A model generated the notes under the pieces. It was given only the letters and a program-made list of their open reading frames with translations, did no database searches and was not told the origin of the DNA. Shown here one piece after another: positions 34,070 through 42,557 of a stretch of DNA of 64,000 bases. The translations under genes and the position numbers were made by a program. Source of the stretch: Agromyces sp. G08B096 (lineage in GTDB: Bacteria; Actinomycetota; Actinomycetes; Actinomycetales; Microbacteriaceae); assembly GCF_040267705.1 (NCBI RefSeq), contig NZ_CP158374.1:3038001-3102000 (forward strand). The letters run 5' to 3'. Position 1 is the first letter of the stretch, and each line of letters starts with the position of its first letter.

Positions 34070-35287
34070 GTGACCGAGAAGCCGCGCCTGTCCGCTCGTA
34101 TCGCCGCCATCGCCGAATCCGCCACGCTCAAGGTCGATGCGAAGGCGAAGGCCCTCCAGGCCGAGGGCCGTCCCGTGATCTCCTACGCCGCCGGCGAGCC
34201 CGACTTCGCCACGCCCGAGCACATCGTCGAGGCGGCGCTGGCCGCCGTCAGCGACCCGCGCAACCACCGGTACACGCCCGCCGCCGGCCTGCCCGAGCTG
34301 CGCGAGGCGATCGCGGCGAAGACCAAGCGCGACTCTGGGCTCGAGGCATCCGCCGGCCAGGTCATCGTGACCAACGGCGGCAAGCAGGCGGTCTACCAGG
34401 CCTTCCAGACCCTGATCGACGACGGCGACGAGGTGCTCGTGCCGACGCCCTACTGGACCACCTACCCCGAGGCCATCAAGCTCGCCGGCGGCCGGCAGGT
34501 CGACGTGTTCGCCGGCGCCGACCAGGGCTATCTCGTCACGGTCGACCAGCTCGAGGCCGCCCGCACCGAGCGCACGAAGGCGCTACTGTTCGTCTCGCCG
34601 TCGAACCCGACCGGCGCCGTGTACGCCCAGGAGCAGGTGCGTGCCATCGGCGAGTGGGCGCTCGAGCACGGCATCTTCGTCGTCGCCGACGAGATCTACC
34701 AGAACCTCACCTACGCCGACGACGTCGACGGCGTCCCGCCCCATGCCGTCTCCATCGTCGAGGCCGTGCCCGCACTGGCCGACCAGACGATCCTCGTCAA
34801 CGGCGTCGCGAAGACGTACGCGATGACCGGCTGGCGGCTCGGCTGGATGGTCGGCCCCGCCGACCTCATCAAGGGTGCGGCGAACCTGCAGTCGCACCTC
34901 ACGTCGAACGTGTCGAACATCTCCCAGCGCGCCGCCCTCGCCGCCCTCACCGGGCCGCAGGAGCCGGTCGAGCAGATGCGCCGCGCCTTCGACCGGCGCC
35001 GGCGCACCATCGTCGCCGAGCTCTCGAAGATCGACGGCTTCACGGTGCCCGTCCCGCAGGGCGCGTTCTACGTCTACCCCGACGTCACCGGCCTCCTGGG
35101 GCGCGAGTGGAACGGCATCACGCCCAGCACGTCGCTCGAGCTCGCCGACCTCATCCTCGAGCAGGCCGAGGTGGCCGCCGTTCCCGGCGAGGCCTTCGGC
35201 CCGTCCGGGTACCTCCGCTTCAGCTACGCCCTCGGCGACGACGCCCTGCTCGAGGGCGTGCAGCGCCTGCAGCGACTGTTCGGCTGA
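34070..35287 (+). CDS. aspC: Class I aminotransferase (aspartate aminotransferase type)
   Basis: A 405-residue fold-type I PLP enzyme of the aspartate aminotransferase Ib group, converting aspartate and 2-oxoglutarate to oxaloacetate and glutamate. Motifs are [63 protein letters not shown] and the PLP lysine in [20 protein letters not shown]. The terminal region [20 protein letters not shown] is also typical. The GTG at 34070 follows a leaderless promoter. It is a frequent neighbour of tRNA-Trp-secE-nusG in actinobacteria. Confidence 0.92.
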   Translation: MTEKPRLSARIAAIAESATLKVDAKAKALQAEGRPVISYAAGEPDFATPEHIVEAALAAVSDPRNHRYTPAAGLPELREAIAAKTKRDSGLEASAGQVIVTNGGKQAVYQAFQTLIDDGDEVLVPTPYWTTYPEAIKLAGGRQVDVFAGADQGYLVTVDQLEAARTERTKALLFVSPSNPTGAVYAQEQVRAIGEWALEHGIFVVADEIYQNLTYADDVDGVPPHAVSIVEAVPALADQTILVNGVAKTYAMTGWRLGWMVGPADLIKGAANLQSHLTSNVSNISQRAALAALTGPQEPVEQMRRAFDRRRRTIVAELSKIDGFTVPVPQGAFYVYPDVTGLLGREWNGITPSTSLELADLILEQAEVAAVPGEAFGPSGYLRFSYALGDDALLEGVQRLQRLFG

Positions 35288-35347
35288 GTCGGGCGCGCGG
35301 GATCCGCGCGAGCTCCCGGGTCGATCCACGCGCGACGCGCACGCGAA

Positions 35348-35382
35348 CGGCCGCCGAGGCGAGCTGGTCGCCCCGGCGGCCG
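35348..35382. terminator. Bidirectional terminator hairpin
   Basis: CGGCCGCCG (35348-35356) pairs with CGGCGGCCG (35374-35382), and an inner stem GGCGA/TCGCC extends it. It lies between the convergent aspC and csbD genes. Confidence 0.7.
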
Positions 35383-35416
35383 GGATGCGTCGATCGCGGG
35401 CACAGCCCGCGGTCGG

Positions 35417-35590
35417 TCAGTGCTTGAAGGCGTCCTTGACGTCCTCGCCGGCGTCCTTCAGGTCGGACTTGGCCTGGTCGGTCTTGCCCTCCGCCTCGAG
35501 CCTCTCGTCGTCGGTGAGCTTGCCCCAGGCCTCCTTGGCCTTGCCCTTCAGGTCTTCGCCGGCATTCTCCATGCGGTCATCGGCACCCAT
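35417..35590 (-). CDS. CsbD-family stress protein
   Basis: A 57-residue CsbD-like protein, small, highly charged and Lys/Asp/Glu-rich, of the general-stress family. It reads MGADDRMENAGEDLKGKAKE at the start, with EAWGKLTDDERLEAEGKTDQ and a DLKDAGEDVKDAF tail, matching the four-helix CsbD pattern. The ATG at 35590 is preceded by AAAGGAG. Often osmotic or general-stress induced in other bacteria; molecular function unknown. Confidence 0.88.
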   Translation of the reverse strand: MGADDRMENAGEDLKGKAKEAWGKLTDDERLEAEGKTDQAKSDLKDAGEDVKDAFKH

Positions 35591-35684
35591 CTCAGACTCC
35601 TTTCCAGGCGGGTTCGCCGCCTGATCCCAGTGAACGCGATGACGTCGGCGGGCGGCAGGGGCTTGCCCTCGGCGCGAAGACCGG

Positions 35685-36593
35685 CTACCCGGTGAACGCG
35701 GCGACCGTGTCGAGCGCGCGCCGCGCCTCCGCGACGATCGCGTCGGCGATCGCTTCGAGCAGCGGCGAGCGCAGGTTCCACTGCTGCCAGTACAGGGGCA
35801 CGTCGATGGGCGGGCCGCCGAGCGGGACGAGGCTGCCGGCGGCGAGCTCGTCGGCCGATTGGAAGCCGGGCAGCATGCCCCAGCCGAGGCCGAGCTTCAC
35901 CGCGACGGCGAAGTCGTTGGACGCGGGCACGTAGTGCCGGGGCGCCGCGGCGGCGTCGGCTCCGACGAAGCGCAGGTACCCGGTCTGGAGGTCGTCGCGC
36001 CGGTCGAAGTCGACGACGGGCGCTCGCGACAGCGCGGCGGGCGTCGCTCCCGCCGGGCACCAGCGCGCCGCGAACTCCGGCGTGGCGACGGCTCGGTAGC
36101 GCATGACGCCGAGCGGTCGCGCGATGCAGCCGGCGACGGGGGCCGACTGCGAGGTGACGGCCGCCATCACGGTGCCCGACTCGAGCAGCTCGGCGGTGAA
36201 GTCCTGGTCGTCGCGGTGCAGGTCGAAGACGACGGGATGCTCCGCCGCGAGCCGTGCGAGCGCCGGGAGGATCCACGTGCCGAGCGTGTCGGCGTTCACC
36301 GCGAGCGGGATGGAGGCGGGACGGTCGGCGGCGGCCTCGAAGCCGAACTCGGCGAGGGCGTCGTGTTCGAGCAGCGCGAGCTGCCGGGCGAGTCGCACGA
36401 CGACGGCGCCCGCGTCGGTGGGCCGCACCGGCTTCGACCGCACGAGCAGCACGCGGCCGAGCTGGTGCTCGAGGGCCTTGATCCGCTGCGACACGGCCGA
36501 CGGCGTGATCTGGAGCACGCGCGAGGCCGCGTCGAACGTGCCCTCGGTCACCACGGCGGCGAGGGTGCGGGCGAGTTCGAGCGGAATCTCCAT
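35685..36593 (-). CDS. lysG: LysR-family regulator ArgP/LysG
   Basis: A 302-residue LysR-type activator of the ArgP/IciA subgroup, which senses lysine, arginine or histidine and activates basic amino acid export. The HTH is at residues 3-60 (LELARTLAAVVTEGTFDAAS, ITPSAVSQRIKALEHQLGRV). Effector-domain motifs are RPTDAGAVVVRLARQLALLE and IPLAVNADTLGTWILPALAR. It is divergent from the lysE exporter with a 72-bp shared promoter. The ATG at 36593 is preferred; a TTG at 36602 would add three residues. A minus-strand TAGCAT box lies eight bases upstream. Confidence 0.92.
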   Translation of the reverse strand: MEIPLELARTLAAVVTEGTFDAASRVLQITPSAVSQRIKALEHQLGRVLLVRSKPVRPTDAGAVVVRLARQLALLEHDALAEFGFEAAADRPASIPLAVNADTLGTWILPALARLAAEHPVVFDLHRDDQDFTAELLESGTVMAAVTSQSAPVAGCIARPLGVMRYRAVATPEFAARWCPAGATPAALSRAPVVDFDRRDDLQTGYLRFVGADAAAAPRHYVPASNDFAVAVKLGLGWGMLPGFQSADELAAGSLVPLGGPPIDVPLYWQQWNLRSPLLEAIADAIVAEARRALDTVAAFTG

Positions 36594-36601
36594 CTTCAGC
36601 A

Positions 36602-36658
36602 ATGCTAATGGTGATGCAGAATTCTGAACTGGGCTTCATTCGAAGGTGCGGCTAGCGT
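36602..36658. promoter_or_regulatory. Divergent lysG/lysE control region
   Basis: A minus-strand -10 TAGCAT (36602-36607) serves lysG and TAGCGT (36653-36658) serves lysE; lysE starts seven bases later and looks leaderless. The perfect palindrome CAGAATTCTG (36617-36626) between them is a plausible LysG contact site. Confidence 0.5.
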
Positions 36659-36665
36659 TCCAGGC

Positions 36666-37454
36666 GTGGATCTCTCCTCCGTCGCGGCGGGTCTCGGCCT
36701 CGGACTCTCGCTCATCATCGCCATCGGGGCGCAGAACGTGTTCGTGCTGCGCCAGGGGATCCGGCGCGAGCATGTCTTCGCCGTAGCCGCGGTGTGCGCC
36801 GTCTCCGACCTCGTGCTCATCGTCGTCGGCGTCTCCGGCATCGGCGCGGTGCTGGACGCGGTGCCGTGGCTCGTCGACGTGGTGCGCTGGGTCGGCGCCG
36901 CGTTCCTCGTCGGATACGGACTGCTCGCGGCACGTCGCGCCTGGCGGCCGAGCGGCGAGGCGCTCGAGGTCCGCGAAGCGGCCGAGGCGGATGCCGCCGC
37001 CCTCGCGACCTCCGCCTCCGATGCCTCCCCCGCCGCCCCGGCCTCGCCCAGCCCCTCCGCCGCGCGAGGCGACGCGGACGGCGCGTCAGGTCGCCCGGGA
37101 ACCAAGGTTCGCGTCACCTCGGCGGCTGTCGCCGCCGGGCATCCGGCGCATGCACAGCGGGGCCGGGGACTCGCCGCGGTCATCGGGACCTGCCTCGCGC
37201 TCACCTGGCTGAACCCGCACGTGTACCTCGACACCGTGTTCCTCCTCGGCTCGGTCGCGAACACGCACGGCGACGGGCGCTGGGCGTTCGCGCTCGGGGC
37301 GGGCGCGGCATCCCTCATCTGGTTCTTCGCGCTCGCCTACGGCGCGCGCCTGCTGGGCCGCGTGCTGACCAGCCCCCGCGCCTGGCGCGTTCTCGACGCG
37401 ATCATCGCCGTCGTGATGATCGCGCTCGGCATCTCGCTCGTGCTCCCCCGCTGA
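36666..37454 (+). CDS. lysE: LysE-family basic amino acid exporter
   Basis: A 262-residue inner-membrane exporter of lysine/arginine. Family motifs are [20 protein letters not shown], the [16 protein letters not shown] helix, [14 protein letters not shown] and [20 protein letters not shown]. Six hydrophobic segments are visible. Compared with typical LysE (about 200-235 residues) it carries a long Ala/Ser/Pro-rich loop between helices 3 and 4 (about residues 97-165) of low complexity. The GTG at 36666 follows TAGCGT-N7 and is probably leaderless. It is activated by LysG across the divergent promoter (inference). Confidence 0.92.
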   Translation: MDLSSVAAGLGLGLSLIIAIGAQNVFVLRQGIRREHVFAVAAVCAVSDLVLIVVGVSGIGAVLDAVPWLVDVVRWVGAAFLVGYGLLAARRAWRPSGEALEVREAAEADAAALATSASDASPAAPASPSPSAARGDADGASGRPGTKVRVTSAAVAAGHPAHAQRGRGLAAVIGTCLALTWLNPHVYLDTVFLLGSVANTHGDGRWAFALGAGAASLIWFFALAYGARLLGRVLTSPRAWRVLDAIIAVVMIALGISLVLPR

Positions 37455-37489
37455 GCGGCACCGCCACGCCGCCGTGGCAGGATGCGGGG

Positions 37490-38323
37490 ATGCGTGTTCG
37501 ATCGACCGCCGCGTTCGTCGTGAGCCTCGCCGCCGCCGCCGCCCTCCTCTCCGGCTGCGCGGGTCAGTGGCCGGACCACCGCGATCTCGTCGGCCGGCTC
37601 GAAGGGCTCGAGGGCGTCCTCGCGGTCACGTACGACGTCGGTGGCGGCACCCTCATGCCGGCGGAGCATCGGCTGGAGATCGTGGTCGAAGCTTCCCTCA
37701 GCGAGGCCGACGCCCGGCGGATCGCCCAGGAGACCTGCGCGAAGGAGGTCGCGCTGTCGATGCTCACCGTCACGACCGAGGACGACCTCTTCACGCCGGG
37801 CGCCGTGCTGAACGTCCACCGGCCGTCCGCCGGCGTCGCATGCATCGCCGAACGAGGCATGGTCGACTTCGCCCGCGCGAGCGCCGCGATGCAGGAGCTC
37901 CGCCCCGGCTACCAGGGGAGGTTCAACGTCTCGCTCGACCGCCCCGCCGACGGACCCGCCTGGGTGTCGACCTCGTCGACCGACCGGAGCCGACTGGTCG
38001 ACGCCGTCCGAACCCTCCGCGCGCACCTGCCAGGGGTGGGGCTCGAGTTCGAGGGTGAATGGGACGAGAACCGCGATGAGGTCCTGCCCGACGACGTGTG
38101 GCTCACCGTACGTCTTTCCGCGGAGGCCGACCTCGACCCGTTCATCCCGATCATCGAGCTCGCCGACGAGCTCGGCACCGGCAGCGTCACCGTCGACGAC
38201 GCCGGCATCACGGTCGAGCTGCTCCCCGAGACGCCCGCCGGGGCGTCGGCCTCCCTCACCGAACTCGCGACCCAGACGGGCGTCGCACTGACCGTGGTGC
38301 CGCCCCCGGCTCCCGTCCCCTGA
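37490..38323 (+). CDS. Lipoprotein of unknown function
   Basis: A 277-residue protein with a lipoprotein signal (MRVRSTAAFVVSLAAAAALL, then SGC with Cys at about residue 24). The mature domain has repeated alpha-beta units, for example GRLEGLEGVLAVTYDVGGG and VSLDRPADGPAWVSTSSTD, suggesting two related halves. Two further cysteines lie in QETCAKEV and GVACIAER. CAGGAT six bases before the ATG gives a weak leaderless-type promoter. No named family recognised; a surface-anchored sensor or binding protein is a guess. Confidence 0.75.
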   Translation: MRVRSTAAFVVSLAAAAALLSGCAGQWPDHRDLVGRLEGLEGVLAVTYDVGGGTLMPAEHRLEIVVEASLSEADARRIAQETCAKEVALSMLTVTTEDDLFTPGAVLNVHRPSAGVACIAERGMVDFARASAAMQELRPGYQGRFNVSLDRPADGPAWVSTSSTDRSRLVDAVRTLRAHLPGVGLEFEGEWDENRDEVLPDDVWLTVRLSAEADLDPFIPIIELADELGTGSVTVDDAGITVELLPETPAGASASLTELATQTGVALTVVPPPAPVP

Positions 38324-38339
38324 CATCCGGACGCGCCGA

Positions 38340-38366
38340 TGTCGAAACGGGCTTCCGCCGTTCGTC
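38340..38366 (+). promoter_or_regulatory. Candidate ECF42 sigma-factor promoter
   Basis: TGTCGA (38340-38345), a 17-bp spacer and CGTC (38363-38366) match the bipartite promoter described for ECF42 sigma factors (recalled from literature). It lies upstream of the YCII gene and the ECF42 gene. A housekeeping-type TAGCGT (38376-38381) lies just downstream. Confidence 0.5.
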
Positions 38367-38403
38367 GTGCCTGCGTAGCGTGACCGAGAGAGAGGATTCC
38401 ACC

Positions 38404-39228
38404 ATGGAATACGCGCTGTTGTACGCCGAGGGCGACGACCCGCAGCCCTACGACCCCGCTCAGGACGACATCGGCGCCTGGGTCGACGACCTCGAGGCCC
38501 GAGGCGTCTCCGAGTACGGCGAACGCCTGCGGCCGGAGGTCGACGCCACCACGGTGCGGGTGCGGGGCGGCGAGCTGCTCGTCACCGACGGGCCGTTCAG
38601 CGAGGCGAAGGAGTCGATCGGCGGCTTCGACATCATCGACGTCGCCGACCTCGACGAGGCGATCGAGATCGCGTCGAGGCATCCGGCGGCACGGTTCGCC
38701 CGCGTCGAGGTGCGGCCCTTCATGCAGTGGCCCGGCGCCGAGCCGGGCGCGCGGGTCGTGCCCCGCGACCTCGCCGACCGTCCGGTGCGCGGACGGCGCT
38801 ACCTGCTCCTCGTCATCTCCTCGCCGACGGGCGAGGCAGACGGCGACGGCGATCCCGAGGCCTGGGTGAGCGAGATGGATGCGCGCGGCGCCCGCCTGTT
38901 CGGCGACGTGCTGCGCCCTCCGGCCGATGCGACCTACGTGCGGCGCCGCGACGGCGAGGTGCTCGTCGCCGACGGGCCGTTCGTCGAGGCGAAGGAGTGG
39001 GTTGCGGGCTTCGACCTGCTCGAAGTGCGCGACCTCGCCGAGGCGATCGAGGTCGCGTCGAAGCATCCGATGGCGCGTGGCGGCGTGCTCGAGCTCCGGC
39101 CGCTCTGGCCGTTCGACGAGCACGGCGACCACGTCGCACGGCTCGAGCACGAGGTCGAGGTGCGCGACGTGCGGCTCGAGCCGAGCGCCGACGAGGCCCT
39201 CGCCGCCCTCGCGGCGGCGGGCCGCTGA
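38404..39228 (+). CDS. Tandem YCII (DGPF)-domain protein
   Basis: A 274-residue protein with two YCII-related ferredoxin-like domains, residues 1-110 and 132-235. Each carries the characteristic TDGPF or ADGPF motif (LLVTDGPFSEAKESIGGFDI and VLVADGPFVEAKEWVAGFDL) and a following ADLDEAIEIASRHP or DLAEAIEVASKHP helix. Most family members have one domain of about 110-120 residues, so this is an in-frame duplication. DGPF proteins are genetically linked to ECF42 sigma factors, as here. The ATG at 38404 follows GAGAGAGAGGA. Biochemical role unknown. Confidence 0.88.
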   Translation: MEYALLYAEGDDPQPYDPAQDDIGAWVDDLEARGVSEYGERLRPEVDATTVRVRGGELLVTDGPFSEAKESIGGFDIIDVADLDEAIEIASRHPAARFARVEVRPFMQWPGAEPGARVVPRDLADRPVRGRRYLLLVISSPTGEADGDGDPEAWVSEMDARGARLFGDVLRPPADATYVRRRDGEVLVADGPFVEAKEWVAGFDLLEVRDLAEAIEVASKHPMARGGVLELRPLWPFDEHGDHVARLEHEVEVRDVRLEPSADEALAALAAAGR

Positions 39229-39248
39229 GCCGCGAGCCGCTGAGCCGC

Positions 39249-40550
39249 ATGCCGAACGGAACGCCGCCCGGGCCCGGGCTCCCGCCCGAGGTCGGGGCGG
39301 CGCTCCGCCGCGCGTTCGAGGGGGAATGGGCGCGGATCCTCGCCACCCTGATCCGAGTGACCGGTGATTGGGATGTCTCGGAGGAGGCAGCAGCGGGGGC
39401 CTTCGAGCGGGCAGCCGCGACGTGGCCGCGCGACGGTGTGCCTCGCACCCCCGGCGCGTGGCTCACGACGACGGCCCGGAATCTCGCGCTCGACCGGCTC
39501 CGCCGGGCCGGTGTGGAGGCGGGGAAGGTGCGCGACTGGCTCGCCGACGCCGAGGCGGAGGGCCGGCTCTCGGGCCCGCCCGACCCCGCCGACCTCGTCG
39601 CCGACGCCGGCGAGCCGCTGCAGGACGATCGGCTGCGTCTCGTGTTCACCTGCGCCCATCCCGCGCTGCCGATGCCCTCGCGGGTGGCCCTCACCCTGCG
39701 CACGGTGGGCGGCCTCGAGACCGCAGAGATCGCGCGGGCGTTCTTCGTCGCCGAGCCCGCGATGGCCCAGCGGATCGTGCGCGCCAAGCGCAAGATCGCG
39801 CACGCCGGCATCCCCTACCGCGTGCCATCGCCCGCCGACCTGCCCGAACGGCTGAACGGCGTGCTCGCCGTGCTCTACCTGATCTGGAACGAGGGCTATC
39901 TCGCGTCCTCCGGCGACCGGCTGCAACGCCTCGACCTCGCGGGCGAGGCGATCCGGCTCACCCGGCTCGTGGCGGGTCTGCTGCCCGCCGAGGAGGACGT
40001 GCGGAGCCTCCTCGCCCTGATGCTGCTGCAGCACGCCCGCGCCGACGCCCGCACCGACGAACGCGGCGACCTGGTGGCGCTGGAGGACCAGGACCGCTCG
40101 GCCTGGCAGGCCGACGAGCTCGCCGAAGGGCTCGCCCTGCTCGAGACGCTCCCCGCGACGCCGGCACCGCGGAGTCCGTACCGGATCCAGGCGGAGATCC
40201 AGGGCGTGCACGCCCGGGCCGCCGACGCGGCGGCGACGGACTGGCCGGCGATCGCCCGCTGGTACGACGAGCTGCACACGGTCTCGCCGTCGCCCTTCGT
40301 CGAGCTGAACCGCGCGATCGCACGCGGGCTCGCCCACGGCCCCGAGCGCGGGCTCCACGACCTCCGGGAGCTCGAACGCACGGGCCGGCTGGCGGGCTAC
40401 CATCTGCTGCCCGCCGCGCTCGCCGACCTGCATCGCCGCGCCGGCGAGCCGGGGGCCGCAGCAGCCCAGTACGCCCGCGCGATCGCGCTCGCTCCGACCG
40501 CTCCCGAACGCCGATACCTCGAGCGACGGCTGGCGGCGCTCGTCGACTGA
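39249..40550 (+). CDS. RNA polymerase sigma factor, ECF42 group (SigJ/DUF6596 type)
   Basis: A 433-residue ECF sigma factor. Region 2 is at residues 15-75 (GEWARILATLIRVTGDWDVS, EEAAAGAFERAAATWPRDGV, TPGAWLTTTARNLALDRLRR). Region 4 is at about 125-180 (VALTLRTVGGLETAEIARAF, AEPAMAQRIVRAKRKI). It is followed by the long C-terminal TPR-like extension that defines ECF42 (NGVLAVLYLIWNEGYLAS, LALMLLQHARADARTDERGD, LLETLPATPAPRSPYRIQAE). No anti-sigma factor is adjacent, as usual for this group. It probably transcribes the DGPF operon. No good ribosome site is visible, so translational coupling is possible. Confidence 0.92.
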   Translation: MPNGTPPGPGLPPEVGAALRRAFEGEWARILATLIRVTGDWDVSEEAAAGAFERAAATWPRDGVPRTPGAWLTTTARNLALDRLRRAGVEAGKVRDWLADAEAEGRLSGPPDPADLVADAGEPLQDDRLRLVFTCAHPALPMPSRVALTLRTVGGLETAEIARAFFVAEPAMAQRIVRAKRKIAHAGIPYRVPSPADLPERLNGVLAVLYLIWNEGYLASSGDRLQRLDLAGEAIRLTRLVAGLLPAEEDVRSLLALMLLQHARADARTDERGDLVALEDQDRSAWQADELAEGLALLETLPATPAPRSPYRIQAEIQGVHARAADAAATDWPAIARWYDELHTVSPSPFVELNRAIARGLAHGPERGLHDLRELERTGRLAGYHLLPAALADLHRRAGEPGAAAAQYARAIALAPTAPERRYLERRLAALVD

Positions 40551-40636
40551 GCCTCCGACCATCCGCCGATCGGGGGATGCCGGAACCATCCGGTCGACGG
40601 CTGCCGCCCGGCCGCACGAACCGGGAGGCTCGGAGC

Positions 40637-41572
40637 ATGCATCCCACCGACTCCACCCCCGCCGTGCGCATCCGAGCGCTCCGCAAGACCTACGGGCACC
40701 GTCACGCGGTCGACGGCCTCGACCTCGACATCCACCGCGGCGAGACGTTCGCCCTGCTCGGGCCGAACGGCGCCGGCAAGTCGACCACGGTCGAGATCCT
40801 CGAGGGATACCGCACCCGGACCTCGGGCGACGTCGCCGTGCTCGGCGTCGACCCGCAGCACGGCGGCCTCGACTGGAAGGCGCGACTCGGCATCGTGCTG
40901 CAGTCCAGCGGCGAGTCCGGCCAGTTCAGCGTCCGCGAGCAGCTGCGCCACTTCGCCGGCTTCTACCCCCATCCGCGCGACGTCGACGAGGTCATCGCCG
41001 CGGTCGGCCTCGAGCAGCAGGCCGGCACCCGCATCGGGAAGCTCTCCGGCGGCCAGCGGCGGCGCGTCGACGTCGCGCTCGGCATCGTCGGGCGGCCCGA
41101 GCTGCTCTTCCTCGACGAGCCCACCACCGGGTTCGACCCGGAGGCGCGGCGGGAGTTCTGGGGCCTCATCCGCCGGCTGAAGGCGGAGGGCACGACGATC
41201 GTGCTGACGACCCACTACCTCGACGAGGCGGCGCAGCTCGGCGATCGGGCGGGGGTCATCGTCGACGGGAGGCTCGTGGACGTGGGGCCGATCGACGAGC
41301 TCGGCGGCGCCGCGGCCCGCGTGCCGATCGTGCGCTGGCGGGGCCCCGACGGGCGCCTGCACCAAGAGCGCACCACCGAGCCCGCGCGGCTCGTGGCCTC
41401 GCTGGTCGCGGGCGACGGCGCAGGCGCAGCCGCCGGCACGGGCGCGGGCGCCGGCACGCCGAGCGAGCCGGCCGAGCTCGAGGTCATCCGGCCGAGCCTC
41501 GAAGACCTCTACCTCGGCCTCGTCGGCGCCGAGGCGACCACCGCGATCGACGCCGAGGAGGCCCGCGCATGA
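40637..41572 (+). CDS. ABC-2 type exporter ATP-binding protein
   Basis: A 311-residue ATPase of the drug-resistance/DrrA-like class. Walker A is ALLGPNGAGKSTTVEILEGY, the Q-loop RLGIVLQSSGESGQFSVREQ, the signature KLSGGQRRRVDVALGIVGRP, Walker B LLFLDEPTTGFDPEARREFW and the H-loop TIVLTTHYLDEAAQLGDRAG. The C-terminal part contains an Ala/Gly repeat (GAGAAAGTGAGAGTP). Its stop overlaps the permease start (ATGA). An exporter followed by a two-component pair suggests antibiotic or envelope-stress response. Confidence 0.92.
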   Translation: MHPTDSTPAVRIRALRKTYGHRHAVDGLDLDIHRGETFALLGPNGAGKSTTVEILEGYRTRTSGDVAVLGVDPQHGGLDWKARLGIVLQSSGESGQFSVREQLRHFAGFYPHPRDVDEVIAAVGLEQQAGTRIGKLSGGQRRRVDVALGIVGRPELLFLDEPTTGFDPEARREFWGLIRRLKAEGTTIVLTTHYLDEAAQLGDRAGVIVDGRLVDVGPIDELGGAAARVPIVRWRGPDGRLHQERTTEPARLVASLVAGDGAGAAAGTGAGAGTPSEPAELEVIRPSLEDLYLGLVGAEATTAIDAEEARA

Positions 41573-42468
41573 CCACGACCACCCCGACTACCCCGAGCCG
41601 CCCCGAGCCGCGCGGAGCCGCCGCCCGACCGGCGGGCCCGCGCGCCGGAGGCGGAGGCATCCGCCCGAACCGCGTCGCCGTCGGCATCGCCCGCATCGGC
41701 TACGAGACGAAGGGCTACTTCCGCTCGCTCGACGCGGTGTTCTTCACGTTCCTGTTCCCGCTCATCATGCTCGGCATTTTCACCGCCGCGTTCAGCTCGC
41801 AGGGCGACCTCGGGCCGACGGGGTCGCAGGTGAGCGTCGGTGCGTACTACCTGCCCGGCATGCTGGCCGCCGGACTGCTTCTCTCGGGAGTGCAGAACCT
41901 CGCCGTGGACATCGCGACCGAGAAGAGCGACGGCACGCTGAAGCGACTCGGGGGCACGCCGCTCTCACCCGTGTCGTACTTCCTGGGCAAGATCGGCCAG
42001 GTGTTCGTCACGGGCGCGCTGCAGGCGGCCCTGCTCCTCGTCGCCGCGGCCACGGTGTTCGGCATCGCCCTGCCGACCGAGCCCGAGGCGTGGCTCACGT
42101 TCGCCTGGGTGTTCGTGCTCGGCATCACGACCTCGGCCCTCCTCGGCATCGCCCTGTCGGCCCTGCCGCGCAGCGGCAAGTCGGCCACGGCGGTCGTGAT
42201 CCCGATCGTGCTGGTGCTGCAGTTCATCTCGGGCGTCTACCTGCAGTTCTCGATGCTGCCGGAGTGGATGCAGAACGTCGCCTCCCTGTTCCCGCTCAAG
42301 TGGATGGCGCAGGGCATGCGGGCCGCGTTCCTGCCGGAGGACTTCGCCGCCCTGGAGCAGCACGGCAGCTGGGACCTCGGCTGGGTCGCGGTGTGGCTGC
42401 TCGTCTGGCTCGTCGTGGGGCTGATCGTGAGCCGGCTCACGTTCCGCTGGATCCGGCGCGACGCGTGA
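41569..42468 (+). CDS. ABC-2 type exporter permease
   Basis: A 299-residue integral membrane protein with six hydrophobic segments after a 45-residue Pro/Arg-rich cytoplasmic N-terminus. ABC-2 features are SLDAVFFTFLFPLIMLGIFT, YLPGMLAAGLLLSGVQNLAV, IATEKSDGTLKRLGGTPLSP and FISGVYLQFSMLPEWMQNVA followed by LFPLKWMAQGMR. It is translationally coupled to the ATPase. The substrate is unknown; LiaFSR- or DrrAB-like export of an envelope-active compound is plausible. Confidence 0.9.
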   Translation: MTTTTPTTPSRPEPRGAAARPAGPRAGGGGIRPNRVAVGIARIGYETKGYFRSLDAVFFTFLFPLIMLGIFTAAFSSQGDLGPTGSQVSVGAYYLPGMLAAGLLLSGVQNLAVDIATEKSDGTLKRLGGTPLSPVSYFLGKIGQVFVTGALQAALLLVAAATVFGIALPTEPEAWLTFAWVFVLGITTSALLGIALSALPRSGKSATAVVIPIVLVLQFISGVYLQFSMLPEWMQNVASLFPLKWMAQGMRAAFLPEDFAALEQHGSWDLGWVAVWLLVWLVVGLIVSRLTFRWIRRDA

Positions 42469-42509
42469 CGGATGCCTCCGGCAGTCGCCGCCGGCCAGCC
42501 CCGCCGGCT

Positions 42510-42542
42510 CGCGCCCGGGCCCCGCAGCCGGGCCCGGGCGCG
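42510..42542 (+). terminator. Terminator between ABC permease and histidine kinase
   Basis: Positions 42510-42522 pair perfectly with 42530-42542 (13-bp GC-only stem, CGCGCCCGGGCCC on the left; 7-nt loop). It begins 42 bases after the permease stop, so the kinase probably has its own promoter. Confidence 0.7.
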
Positions 42543-42557
42543 TGAGAGCATGACGAC

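Noticed and set aside
36594-36665. Lysine riboswitch before lysE
   Set aside because: The divergent gap is only 72 bp and lysE looks leaderless, leaving no room for the aptamer.
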